From: Trichoplax adhaerens
Taxonomy: Eukaryota > Placozoa > Uniplacotomia > Trichoplacea > Trichoplacidae
Direction: 5' to 3'
Length of the DNA stretch: 64,000 bases
Assembly: GCF_000150275.1 (NCBI RefSeq)
Contig: NW_002060945.1
Coordinates: forward strand, 1,802,199 to 1,866,198
Shown: positions 52,571 to 64,000 of the stretch, one piece after another
Layout of the letters: each line of letters opens with the position of its first letter
Numbering within the stretch: position 1 is the first letter of the stretch
Notes under the pieces: generated by a model
Database searches by the model: none
What the model saw: the letters and a program-made list of their open reading frames with translations, nothing else
Told to the model about the DNA's origin: nothing
Made by a program: the position numbers and the translations under genes

Positions 52571-55500
52571 CTAGTCAATATTCTGCTTCTCACTGGCACT
52601 AACTGGATTCAAGTTAGTTGTCGCCATTTTGGCTTCTATTTGCGAAACTGATACATTACTTGAAGGTTGTCCTACCTCACCAACGAAAGACATCCCATTA
52701 TTTTCCGCAGGCGACACCTTAGCAGTGACAGTGGACTGCTGCGATATCGGGATTGTTGCAGGAGAGGTGGCGCCACCTCTAGAAATAAGACCTGCACTAG
52801 TTGAAACAATCTGAGATCCAGCCGAATATTGAGCGCCAGTAGTCTGAACAGAAGTAGGGGCCCTATCAATTGCTGAAATATTACTGAGCGGAACCGCACT
52901 TTGAGAAACGTTTGTAAACTGATCACCAAGACTACTACTAGGTGACCCTAATTCACCTACTGGTGATGCAGTAGGTATTCCGCCTTCAAATTTTGCTGGG
53001 GTCATGGTATTTGTGGGTAGTGTAGCTACCGAAGAAACACTAGTAGGTGTAACACTATCACTTACAGAACCATGGGATATTAGTGGCGCTGCTCCAGTAT
53101 AAGACGTAGGCAAGTTTTGCGATTGAGGTAATGGAGATACTGGTAGTTGCTGTGTGTATTGTTGCGATGCGATAGGAAAGTTAACATTTGCACCTGCTGC
53201 AGTAGGGATGCTAGGTAACTGTTGCTGTAACTGTAGATTTGGAGTAGGAATTTGTTGCTGTAGTTGACCGGGTACAGCCTGTCGTTGTTGTTGTGCAAGT
53301 AGCTGCTGCGCCTGCAAATATTGCTGTTGTTGCATTTGTAATAATAATTGTTGCTGTTGTTGTTGTAGTTGAATTTGTTCAGGGGTCAGTGATGCTGTAT
53401 TTGGCAGCTGTGGCGATGCTAGTAATGAAACATATTAAGTTAATCGTTAGTTTGCAATAGTCGTAACTACCCAATAGTCGTCAAGTTGTTTCCACTAGTT
53501 ATAATTTTACTCACGAAAATTCTGTTGGCCAACAAATTGTTGATTCATGACGTTGGGGGAATACTGTAGCAGTAAGAATAGAATTAAATACATCTGAAAT
53601 AAAAAACTAAGTAAAAAAACAAATAAAATACTTAGAGATTTGATACCTCGATTGGCATTTGATCAGATTTAGAGGTAACATTGGAGCTAGCAGACTGAGG
53701 CTTGGAAGGAATACGATGCAAATAACCATATCCAATACCGCAACCAAGGCTACATGTATGCGATTGAGTATTTAGAAAAATAAATTTCTTTTTAGACTAG
53801 GGCAAGAATTATATATTAATCGTCCAAATATGTCACATGAAATATGCCGTACCTTCCACTTCCACCCCATTTTGAATTTGGTGTTACTATGACCTGAAGT
53901 TGATCATTATCATTAAAGAACAGTAGCATTACAATATTGGATGGATGGAAATTGTAGATATATCTTTAACTTTTAGAAGCAGTTACCTGTCTACAACTGT
54001 CGGTTTCTGTACTATAAACATACAGTCTGATTGGCTTACCATCGAAAGCTTCAATTAAATTGTACAAATCTCCCGCCTAAGCACATATGATATTGATCAA
54101 ATACTTAACATTTGAGTTATCTAAGCGATCTTATTTTTGGTACTTTAAGTAAGTATCATCAACATCACGTCTACAGTTGATAATAAATTGTCCGAAACTG
54201 AACAATGACCTCTTGCAGCTGAGTGTCAGAACCAACGATATAATCAGTATGTTGTCGCAAGCCAGCTACAGCAGCAGGAGAATTTGGTTCTACATCCTAA
54301 TTCAAGATTATATTGGTTAATTTACGATGAACGAGTAATACGTACTTTGCATAAAAAATGACTTTCAACTAACCAAAACGTGCCAAACATTTTCGTTTGC
54401 TCCTTCAAAAGAACAGAATCTGATACTAACTCCTAAATAATTAAGTTGAATTGATAAGAAACGATACTAATACATACAATGTATGCCACAGATTCTTAAT
54501 TTGATCATATGAGACATCGTAAAATTCGCATCCATTACATTATTATGGTAGAAAAATTATGCTTTTAATAGTTAATTATAATAATACTGTACTAAAATAC
54601 GAACATCTCATTTTACCTAGTAATCCTTGTCCTCCCCATAAAGCACTTGGTGTTATATTTGTAACTGAAAATCAAAAAATTTAAATATTTTACGATCTTC
54701 TTCTATTAAAGGAGTTATGTTATCAATACGTATAAATAGCTGACTTTGGATGATTTCTTTTAATTTTTATCCAATGTATCTTAAGCGTGTAGCAAGAATA
54801 TCGATAGAGTAAAGATTGATAGACTGTTAATATGCTGGTCTACCCCTGAAATATATGACTAGTCTAGAGTGTAAATGTAATAGATGTAAAAATTTTCTTG
54901 ATGATAATCTGAAACATTTAATAGCAAAGAAGAACAGTAGACTAGCTGTCGTAATTAATCATATCAGTTTTTAATGGCTAATACGTACATAAAATGAGTC
55001 ATTTTACAATTATGATTCTACATTTCTTCAACAATGATGTTTAAATGGATACATAATTTACCTCTAGTGCCTTGGGTTTTGCTACTATAAACAATAATTT
55101 CGACTGACTTTTCACAGCTTGCTTGTAAAATTTCCTTTAACTCATCATTGTCTTGGTTCTATACATATCGAAACGTTACGCTTCAGATAAGTTCATCAAT
55201 AAGTAATTAAAAGTTCTCGGTGATGATAGCGATTATTCTTCATATACTTAAAGCGCTGGCAGTATCCGTAGCTGATTCATTATAATTATTTATTGCTAAA
55301 AATTGAAGCTGTTGCAAACTTTGTATACTTTCTCCTTTACGATTTAGTAACAGTACAGTAGAAACTGAGCACTTTTACATATGCGTATTATTACACAGTA
55401 TAGTATTAAGCATAAGCTACAGTACTGCTTCAAGGATTGATTGTAAATTATAGTATGACATTATGATCGAACCAGGTATAAGAAAGTAAATATTCGTCGA

Positions 55501-56620
55501 GTCAATAAAGTTCAATAACATACTAATCTGACACCATTAATTTGAAGAATAAAATCGAAGAAAGGTTCTAGTCCCGCTTTTTGGCCTGGAGAGCCTTCTT
55601 GTACCTATCCAATATTCAATATAGATGGTGTTAGTTATGGCTAGGCTGTAGTGTCATGTACTTATACCATAAAATAGAAAATCAATTGATATAACAGTAG
55701 AGCATGTGAATAGCACAATTATCTACTAAGCAACGATAATAAATACGCATATTGCGCGGTTATAAATTAGATTATTTATGTAATTCGACAATCCTACTAA
55801 CTCCACAGTTATGCTATACATAAATGAATGTGCAGATAGTTAATATCGAGCATCCATGGCATAATCGAGTAGCCTAAGACAATAAATAGCGCAGACGATC
55901 AACAAGGTAGAGTATTGAACATTGACTAAGTCCAGTATGGTAGCGATTAATTATAGTGGCTACTGTACGTAGCGCATTGTACATTTACTACCAACATTAT
56001 TCGGTGGCTCAAGTTTCTAAGCTAATATAGTCAAGCTCTATAGGAAGAAAGCAAGGAATCCTTTTAGAGCCAGACTGTCAAATTATTACGGCTCATGGTG
56101 GGTAATCGTCATTGTGATTTCTTATTCATTTCTAGTAATACTCTTCACTAGTACACAAAGCTTTTAAGTAATACTGTACTATAAAGGTGTAACGAAATGA
56201 TCGGTCCTTCACGACTACTGTATATAGTACTATGAACGTCGACACTATCCAAGCAGAAACGGATTATATTGATTATCGTCCATCTCCAATTTGCAGTTTT
56301 TTTCCCCATGTATTAGTCTACACGTTTCTACATCGTATACGAGTATGGATTGAAAACTGTGTCTAAACTAATATACAAGTAGATTAATTGCAGTACAAGT
56401 TTCAAGTGGATATTCATTGAATTTCCATTGCTGGTGATCTACAGTACTGTAAGAGTGTATGAAAAGGAAGAGGACTGGTAAAAATAGTTCACTGGATTTT
56501 GTCTATTGCACTGAGTAACTCTACGCTAGTATTCTTGATCAAAGTATACTTAACAACCTTGAGGACATGATACCCTTCAGTTCCACCGTCTGATACCTCT
56601 ACGGATTGCGATCCACCCAT
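52571..56620 (-). CDS. GORASP: GORASP (GRASP55/65), Golgi reassembly stacking protein
   Basis: GRASP proteins tether and stack Golgi cisternae by homotypic contact of two PDZ-type GRASP domains. Eleven exons join in phase to 521 residues (human GORASP2 about 452): 56558-56620, 55524-55604, 55062-55158, 54617-54664, 54374-54432, 54210-54296, 53987-54076, 53853-53893, 53647-53749, 53515-53563, 52571-53418. The start gives MGGSQSVEV, with Gly2 placed for myristoylation as in the family. The first GRASP domain has [20 protein letters not shown]. The second has [40 protein letters not shown] and [19 protein letters not shown]. Human has two paralogues, and this could be the pre-duplication single copy. 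The tail is one 282-codon exon rich in Gln then Ser/Thr/Pro, unlike the proline-rich human spacer. Confidence 0.95.
53268..53395 (-). repeat. CAA/CAG-rich poly-glutamine tract in GORASP
   Basis: Read on the minus strand, CAA and CAG codons dominate, giving several runs of 4-5 glutamines interspersed with Leu, Met and Ala near the start of the GORASP tail. Mixed codons argue against a recent single-codon expansion. Confidence 0.8.
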
Positions 56621-56794
56621 TGCTGCCGATTTTGCTACACAAATTGCTCTGGATTAGGAGTACATCCGCAGCAATCGTCTTCGTTTCACTGGCAGTGAAA
56701 CAAGTAGCACAAGTTGTTCCCACTGGGGTGCTAGTGTGCTGCGCACCGGCAACCTCTTCTGTCTACAGTACAGTAATATTCTGCTGTACAGTAC

Positions 56795-57365
56795 CATGGT
56801 AGTGCAGTACTGTAATACTACAGTACATATACTGTAGCACTGGATCCTGAACTGTCTTCAATCCTTTTGATTCTGCGCAGTGTGCAGTGTATTGCACACT
56901 TGCCCACGTTGGATAGAGCGTCTGTACAGTGTACGTCTGTATTACTCAATCACTGGTGACTTATTACAATACAGTACTATGGAGAAAGGAGTGAGTGAAA
57001 AGTACTGTACGGTAAACTACAGTACTGTACAGTATAGTGCGGTAGAAGAAGCTTGCACAGTAGAATTGTACTGTACTGTACTGTACGAGTGTACGTGGCT
57101 GGTTTGAAGTCGTTACATTACGACAAGACAGAGTACCCATACCAAAAAGTTGAGTATTACACTGTACTGTAGTGCTACAGTACATATACTGTAGGACTGG
57201 ATCTGCAATTGTCTTCAATCCATTTGATTCTGCGCAGTGTACAGTACATAATAGTGCTGTAGAGGAAGCTTGTACAGTACAGTACGTGGCTGGTTTGAAG
57301 TTATTACATTACGACAAGACAGAGGACCAATACCAAAAAGTTGAGTATTAGTACAGTAGGACTCG
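56795..57365. repeat. duplicated block with GTAC-rich pentamer repeats upstream of GORASP
   Basis: Segment a (CTACAGTACATATACTGTAG, then ACTGGATC and TTGATTCTGCGCAGTGT) occurs at about 56817-56885 and 57173-57240. Segment b (ACGTGGCTGGTTTGAAGT, then TTACATTACGACAAGACAGA and CCAAAAAGTTGAGTATTA) occurs at about 57093-57160 and 57284-57352. Offsets are about 357 bp for a and 191 bp for b, so one copy carries about 166 bp of extra sequence between a and b. TACTG and its complement CAGTA alternate throughout, for example 57070-57086 and 57490-57520, so hairpins can form. Confidence 0.75.
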
Positions 57366-58029
57366 CTACGAGTGATCGAGTGACGATCATGCAGTATTGT
57401 TACGGTTCAAGAACTGAAGAACTGGAACTGTACACGTCATCTCTTCGCTTCAATCGCCAGCAGGCGAGGCATAAAGTAAGTGGACACCAGGACAGTACAG
57501 TACAGTACTGTACAGTACTATACTTACAGTATGTACTGTATTTACTGTAGGGCTGGAGTACTAGGTACTGTATTCTATAGTAGTACTCCATCAATAAAAG
57601 CCACAACGCTGCCGCGTCAATCAACAGCATCGACAGATACCAAATTTGTTCGAATTCGGTCTTCAAATTGTGTTTTCATATAATTTCAATGATGAGCTAC
57701 CCTGTACTGTACAACTTGCTAGTAGGGTAATCATCCATGATCGCTATTAACAGATACTGTACATCGACTTACTGAAGGCACAATATTGCATAGTTTACCG
57801 TGCGATTTACTATTCAGAATCGAAATTAATTTTGTACATGTTATGTATAAAAATGGAACGATAACGGGTAAAAGTAGGCCTTCAAGCGTTCCTGCGTTTG
57901 GAATAGCCTAAAATATTGGATAAATATCCGTATACAGTACTTTACGTACAGGATGCACTAGTAGATGAAATGCATCGTAGTTGACCAGTTTTATCCACTA
58001 GTGGAATAATCTACGATACAACAGCTGTT

Positions 58030-58191
58030 ATGGGTAGAACTTTCAGTAAAATTAAGCCTTTTCTCCTAGCCTTTTTTGGGGGATGGATGGCCGGCCCATT
58101 ACAGACAGACATTCTTCGTGACATTAAAGCGACTTTCATAGAATCAGAGAAGTTCAAAGTGAATGGCATCACGTGCGGCGTGTGTTGCTAA
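58030..58191 (+). CDS. small open frame, 53 residues, unknown
   Basis: The frame opens with ATG giving MGRTFSKIKPFLLAFFGGWM and stops with TAA at 58189-58191. It has a short hydrophobic stretch (FLLAFFGGWMAG) and a mixed polar second half with three cysteines near the end. The frame is open about 15 codons further upstream without another ATG. It lies 330 bp before the C7orf57 start on the same strand, so it could be an upstream frame in that transcript, a small gene or chance. I recognise no family. Confidence 0.2.
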   Translation: MGRTFSKIKPFLLAFFGGWMAGPLQTDILRDIKATFIESEKFKVNGITCGVCC

Positions 58192-58523
58192 GATACCTAC
58201 GTACACAAGCTAATAAGGAAGATTACATGACTATGTTATTTATAGGAGTACAAGAGTAATCGCAGGTTGTTAATAGTATTTACAATATCCTTGTTGAGCA
58301 TTACTTTATATAGCTTTTACTGCGATTTGTGTTAACTCAATTGCAATAGTCACCGAAATCTTGGTGTTTCCGTAATCGTTCCAACGATCGACTTGCAATC
58401 TAGCAAAAGGCGATCGATAGCCATATCAAATTCTATTTAAACGAGTTGTACATGCTCTACATTAGATAGCATAAGCCGAATTTGCTAAAATATTATCAGC
58501 AATATACCTTCTTCACTCAAGTA

Positions 58524-60989
58524 ATGCCTTCCTTCTTTAAAGATTTCCAAGGACAAGGTAAGTTGTAATACAATCGAACATACCCAATCTGGCATTTTAC
58601 CTTAACTACCAAATTGTATTTTATCGCATGATCAATCTATCCTCTAGCACCTTAACTTTACATCTATTCTCATGGATATACGAATTTTTGATTGCTTTCT
58701 GTGTCTACATTGTCGCTAGACTTACTTTTAGTGATATTACAACGCGCTGTTAGCTCCTTAATTAAAGGTTTACCTGGCACATTTACTGCGATATTCACCA
58801 AAAAAATTAAAAACTGAAAGTTACCGACGATGTCGATTTCACCGTAACTGTATATCTGTAGTCTATACATAGTTAAAGAAAATTTTGGGTCGTTGTTGTT
58901 AAGTGAATAAATCTCATTTTATAGAACGCATCGAGTTAGCTAATACGATTCCATTTCTGTGATATCTTTTATAGTATAACTTACTCTACGCTGATACCGT
59001 CCATTTGCCTAACTCGCTGCATGAATACTGTGCATATTCTAGTAAAATAGCATAATCAAGTAAATTTTATAGTATTCTGTAATAAGGCATAGAAAATTAA
59101 AAAACTGATTATTAATAATTTTAAATAATGGAAAGAACTATACTTTCTTGGCAATAATACGTCTTCCTAAAGAGAACACTCAATTGTTTCAATACTGCAG
59201 TAATATCAACAATAAGCAAGTAATAGTAAGGCTTACAATAGATCGAAACAAGTATTAACACGGTCTTAAACACTTAGATACCAGACGATACTTAAGAATT
59301 GACTAATAAATCGGAACAGCATGAGTTCTACTCAGTTCTTGGCTATTTTCCCCAAATTTTGCTATTAGCAATATACATAGCTTATAAGATAAAACAGGAA
59401 ATTAGAATTAGATAGTTAAAAGCGTCATTATCTTTATTAGATAATTAACAAATTAACTGCTTATCACTTTACTAGATTGGTTCTATCATGCTCCAAATAA
59501 AAAATTAGATTCTGAAGAGAAAAATGCTCAAATGCCAGTTCTTTCTCAAGTGCCGGGACTAAGTGACGTCGCTGGCGAAGATAGCGATCCATTCGCAAAA
59601 TCTAAAAAAGGATGGATCAGGGACACTGATTCTCGTTATATTCAAATGGCAAAGCAAGGGGGTCGCAAAGATTTACTGATGTTCAATGTTCCTCATACTA
59701 TTTCGAAAGATCCCATAGCATATCCCAGAGTTGATTGGTTTGATCATCAACAACCCGATATTGAAATAAGACAACCGTTAGTAAAATAATAAATTTTACC
59801 CGTACAATAAAATAAGCAATGCATGCTGCAAGTATATGCAATAGTTTAAAATGAGGTGCCTTATTAAATGAAGAAATTTTATTCTCTTGGCAGGAGACGC
59901 CATGAACCAGATCGAGATATTTATGGGGAGTATCTTACATTAAATAAAAAAACAGCACCAGCAGGTGTTATAACAAATCAAGGATCCAAAGGCAAGGACT
60001 TATTTGATAAACCTCCTCCATTTTCTTTAGACGATGATTTATCATATTGGCAAAGGTAATTCTTCTTACTCCTTTAAATTATGTATTAACTACAAGGGAT
60101 AATGGGCTAATTTAGCTCAATTTATCCTAGAATTAGATCGTGTTATATATTATGTGATAATGAAATAATTAAGATAACATCAGAAAATGCGATACGATAT
60201 GTAGGAAAAAAACAGAGAAATCAGAAAAGCAAGAAAAACCAAAACAGATTGACAGATTTAAATTACCTCCGTTAAAATCCAACAAGGAATCACTCGTTAA
60301 TGGAGATGCTGCCAACAACGTCCAAAAAACAAAAGGGTAAGCCAGCAGCTTACATGGTGTAGTTTCACATACCTTTTTATGCTACATTAGTTAACGATAA
60401 ATATACTTTAAAGTTGTTAAAGTGCATATTTATTTATCTATGCGTTACCTAAAAGTGTATTACTTCTATTCAAGGAAAAAGAATGGCGAAAACGTAAATT
60501 TTAATTATTTAATGTCAATGGGATATCAAAAGGATTGGTTTGATGAAAAAGAGCGAAAAGATAAAGAGGATGATGATAAAAAAGTGAGAAAGCGATTGAA
60601 ATGATGTTAATAATTCTTCTAAAGTCAATACCGTAGTTTCCAACGTATTTAGTATCGTATGAGGCTAGCATAAATTACTTAGTTCAACTATTTTTTATTC
60701 GAACCGTAGAGAAAGCAGCAGACACTATTAAAGGAAAAAGTGAGGCAAGGCATGAAACCAAGGTGGGTAATTATTGGCATCAAGTGGATGTCGTCTTTAC
60801 TTCATAATTGATACAATACTCCTAGATATCTTACATAATATGTCTAAAATAAGCTATAATTTATCATATACTATCTGCAGAAATCCTCAAACGTATACCG
60901 ATAAGGTAGAAAATAAAGACCAATTTAAATTAAGTAAGTTTAAAAATGTAAACTCTAAGATTAACACACGCTGGTCGGAAAGGCAATAA
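58524..60989 (+). CDS. C7orf57: C7orf57 homologue, uncharacterised conserved animal protein
   Basis: Seven exons, 58524-58557, 59476-59776, 59894-60055, 60205-60336, 60475-60583, 60710-60762 and 60881-60989, join in phase to 299 residues, close to human C7orf57 (about 295). Exon 1 gives MPSFFKDFQGQ and joins to DWFYHAPNK, matching the human N-terminal DWYYH block. Then come SQVPGLSDV, WIRDTDSRYIQMAKQGGRKD, AYPRVDWF and, later, NYLMSMGYQKDWFDE. These are in the same order as in the human protein. There are no membrane segments; the second half is Lys/Glu-rich. Function is not established. An AATAAA follows the stop at 61013-61018. The last two exons rest on splice phase alone. Confidence 0.8.
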
Positions 60990-63006
60990 GAAGAATTCGA
61001 TTTATTTCCATAAATAAATGACTGTAAATTAAATAAATTACGTTTTTGCTTTTCGTATTGAATACTTTGATTATCGCCTCAATGTATTATATTGAAATAT
61101 TAAGTAATAAATTTGTAATTTTACCTTTTAATAAATATTACTTTAGCATATATATCGATATTGATGTATCTGATCGCCGTAATGAAAGTAGAATGTGAAA
61201 TTTAATGTAGAATTTCTTTGTTTTATTGCTCCTTAAATTTTTGTACTAACAATTAACTAGAAAATTGTTCCATCACTAAATATATCATAATAATAAGAAA
61301 CAAATCGTCATTACTGTCAAGGCGCTACACATTTAATGCTGACCTCATAATTAGTAATCATATTCATAAACTCTGTCAAAGCTTTATTCTGTCCTTACGA
61401 TATATTAAGAATTTGTACAGTTTCAATTAAATTAGCTCCAAACCTATTATATACAATATTCCTTGTATTAGAATGATATCATCTTTTCTTCTTCGAATCA
61501 TACTAAGCAATCTACAATCTTATTAAAATCGATCGTTTTGATCGTTCTATTGGAATCGCTTTACGCGTGTTATTGTAATTTGATTAATATTTTCAGCTAG
61601 AATATTGTGTAATAAAGCGAATATCGACGAATAAATTCCCGAATTTATAATTATAAATGATCTTCATTAACTGCTAACGCTCAAATTAAATTAATTTTTA
61701 CAATAATATATGGCAATCAGATTTAGTTCAGATAACGGCGCAATCAGGGATAGCCAACTCTTAACTATATATACTATAGTACCAGTAAACAGAATAGTAA
61801 CTACGTATTGTGCTGAAGCTAGCAGGATGAAGAACTGATTTGTATCATGTAAATTATTGACTACTTTGATGAATACTGATACAGTTTTAGATTTTGAGAT
61901 TTAAACAATACTAGTAGTTTATAAAATAATGTATTTAATTACCACTTGAAATCGTGGCTAATCACTTCCAGACTTAATCATAAATCATATTAATGTGAAT
62001 GAGTCCATTTTGGATTGGTGCAATCACGTAATTATAATTGTAATCAACTAATACACTGCAAAGTATTATGAGCTTATTCCAGCTTTCATACAATTACTAT
62101 CATCAATTAACTTCAGCTAGCGTAATTATTAAAGTAAGGGGTAGTAAATTCTAACATGACATAGAAGTAAGTAGTAATCTACTGACGATTCTTATATACT
62201 CTGTTGGTTTAAGGTTAAAGTTATAGAGCAATAACCAAAAAATTATGTTCCATGCTACATGGTAGCCACTTTGCTACTCTCCATGTTAAGTTATTAGAAA
62301 GATCTTTGTTAGCCGAGTTCGAGATATTTAGGCGAAATAATCCAACTCTTCATAAAGAAATAAATCTACAATACTACTACTATAACCATTTAAATTATAT
62401 GATAATCATAATTGTTACCCTGTAAGCTATGTCTCTAAAAATAGAGTTCAGAACTATTTATAAATGTTAAACCATATCTTTAGTTTCTGGAAATGATGCT
62501 ATAAATGTTTGAACATATAGATTAACTTTGTATTATTGCAGCCGCCAGTGACGACTACTTCTTAGTCTACTAATTTGAAATCCTATTACAGCAAATGTCA
62601 TACGGATATACAATATAAATTGTATATTTTATTCATTACGATAACTCCTGCGGTGTGCTGCTAAATCGTGTTCAAGTATAACTACGCGTATAAGCAATCG
62701 TATAGAACTGATTACTTTCTTATTGTGAGATCATACGATTTAATACCTAGACTAATGCTACGCATGCAGGTACTACGATCGTATAGAAAGTATTAAGATT
62801 AATGTCTAGAGATGGAATGTTTTGAAATTCAAATATATGTAAGGGTTCATACGTGCGTCACTATGGGAACGGAACGGCTTAACAAAGCTGGCGGTAGGAC
62901 TTCAAATCGTAATACTGTTTCTCGCCACTAGAACTTACTTGCTATAAGATCATTAACTGTAGAAAGGAAAACCATCTTACTTTACGTTCTTACCGTAGAA
63001 TACAAC
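60990..63006. other. intergenic between C7orf57 and BBS9
   Basis: AT-rich, no exon seen. AATAAA at 61013-61018 probably ends the C7orf57 transcript. A 13-bp palindrome-like GCTACATGGTAGC lies at 62254-62266. CGTATAGAA occurs at about 62699 and 62780. Otherwise nothing recognised. Confidence 0.5.
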
Positions 63007-63118
63007 ATGTCTCTTTTCAAGGCGCGAGATTGGTGGTCGACGACCGCTGGTGATAACGAAGAATATGATACCGGTTGCCTATGCGTTGCCAATATTGATA
63101 ATAGTCCCGATAATGTCG
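63007..63118 (+). CDS. BBS9: BBS9 (PTHB1), first coding exon; gene continues past the window
   Basis: BBS9 is a core BBSome subunit that moves membrane cargo through cilia. This exon opens with MSLFKARDWWST, identical to the human N-terminus over these residues, then GDNEEYDTGCLCVANIDNS, and ends at donor GTCG|GTAAGA, leaving phase 1 after 37 codons. The human protein continues here into the first blade of its N-terminal beta-propeller. I find no second exon before 64000, so the first intron exceeds about 0.9 kb. Confidence 0.93.
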
Positions 63119-64000
63119 GTAAGAACTTTGATGGATATTCTTTCTATTTTAAACACAGAATTATTCCTATAAAAGTGACATCAAACGTTCAATTGTAACA
63201 CGCGTATAATTCAGTCACTCACAGAGTAAACTTATAGACTTGTAGTAATTATACTACTATACAGTTTATCAAATTGATTACGCCTTGATGGATAAAGCAT
63301 AATTTACTAGCTAAAATAACAACAACTATCCATGATAACACCATTTGTAATTTATTTTATGCAATGTTAAAGAGACTTTTCTTTACTGATAGTACGATCT
63401 ATTTCTGACAGTTAGTGAATTTTGTTCATTGCCCCATTAGATATGGTATAACGTAATGTATACTTTACTATGCAGTGTAATTTATCATACAAAATACATA
63501 CCAATTTGTAAATTTTAATTGATGAGCTATAAGGACGTCAGAGGCAAATCAACGATAAAATCGACACATTAATAGATATTAATTAAGGATAAGCTTTAGC
63601 GAAGACAAGTTTCATCCTTTGACATTGCTTTTACTCGATAAAAACATACCGTACACGATAAAATAGGTATGTCGCGATATAAATAAGAAACTTTTGCAGT
63701 CTAAATACGTTCAGAGAAAGATACCTTCTATGATATCTAGTAAAAATTTAGCATGAAGATGAATTTAATTCTGTAGTAAGACGAAAGCCATTAAAATCGG
63801 ACAAGTAAATGACGCTAGCGATCAAATAAATCTCATGGAGAATTTATAAAATATAAGAAAGAAAATTGAAAGTATTTCCAAAACGGGTCGGAGTTGGGTC
63901 TCGCAATTCTACGTACTGTTGTTATGAATTAGCCACCATCATATCTTGAAATATGTTACTAGTTATACACAATACCATAGAATGCCTATAGTATCATATA
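63119..64000 (+). other. start of BBS9 intron 1
   Basis: From the donor to the window edge the sequence is AT-rich with no frame matching the next BBS9 segment. Nothing else is recognised. Confidence 0.5.

Larger units (their letters stand above)
56621..58523. other. intergenic between divergent GORASP and C7orf57
   Basis: Head-to-head upstream region dominated by CAGTA/TACTG words and a duplicated block (listed separately), plus one small open frame at 58030. The open frames at 56620-57683 on both strands are artefacts of the GTAC-rich repeats. Confidence 0.5.

Noticed and set aside
56620-57683. Several 60-88 residue frames on both strands upstream of GORASP
   Set aside because: Their peptides are repetitive (YSTVQYCTV-like), produced by CAGTA/TACTG repeats; the true GORASP exon 1 reads on the other strand at 56558-56620.
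58181-58196. X-box-like GTTGCTAAGATACC upstream of C7orf57
   Set aside because: Only the left half fits the RFX consensus; the right half departs too far.

Overview
The window is animal nuclear DNA: AT-rich, intron-dense, with clear metazoan genes whose exons join across standard GT-AG introns. Gene content (TRAK/Milton, inversin, BBS9, outer-arm docking protein ODAD2), strong similarity to vertebrate proteins, mostly short introns and CpG that does not look depleted suggest an early-branching animal, most likely a placozoan such as Trichoplax or Hoilungia. The lineage is an inference. Homologies come from remembered human proteins, not from a search.

Layout: (1) 1-3589, gene-poor, with one possible gene fragment and a short duplicated block. 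(2) 3590-9563 (+), ODAD2/ARMC4, rebuilt as 29 exons, 1078 residues. (3) 12636-15791 (-), CEP83, 6 exons, 700 residues, tail-to-tail with ODAD2. (4) 15.8-21.3 kb, intergenic, with several tandem arrays. (5) about 21.3-36.0 kb (+), TRAK/Milton, 15 recognised exons; its introns of 6.6 kb and 2.2 kb are filled with degenerate tandem arrays. (6) 37105-45294 (-), inversin (INVS), 36 coding exons, 819 residues, with an X-box-like site 0.5 kb upstream. (7) 47614-51091 (+), splicing factor CWC25, 13 exons, 378 residues. (8) 52571-56620 (-), Golgi stacking protein GORASP, 11 exons, 521 residues. (9) 58524-60989 (+), C7orf57 homologue, 7 exons, 299 residues. (10) 63007 to the edge (+), first coding exon of BBS9.

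Four of the eight genes act in cilia or basal bodies (ODAD2: outer dynein arm docking; CEP83: distal appendages; INVS: inversin compartment; BBS9: BBSome). C7orf57 may be a fifth, but its function is uncertain. The others serve mitochondrial transport (TRAK), Golgi structure (GORASP) and splicing (CWC25). Except for the C7orf57-BBS9 pair, neighbours alternate strand, so most intergenic spaces are tail-to-tail or head-to-head.

I found no rRNA, tRNA, CRISPR, viral or intact transposon sequence. The least explained material is the set of tandem arrays, several with monomers of about 134-165 bp, in and around TRAK, and the GTAC-rich duplicated block upstream of GORASP.
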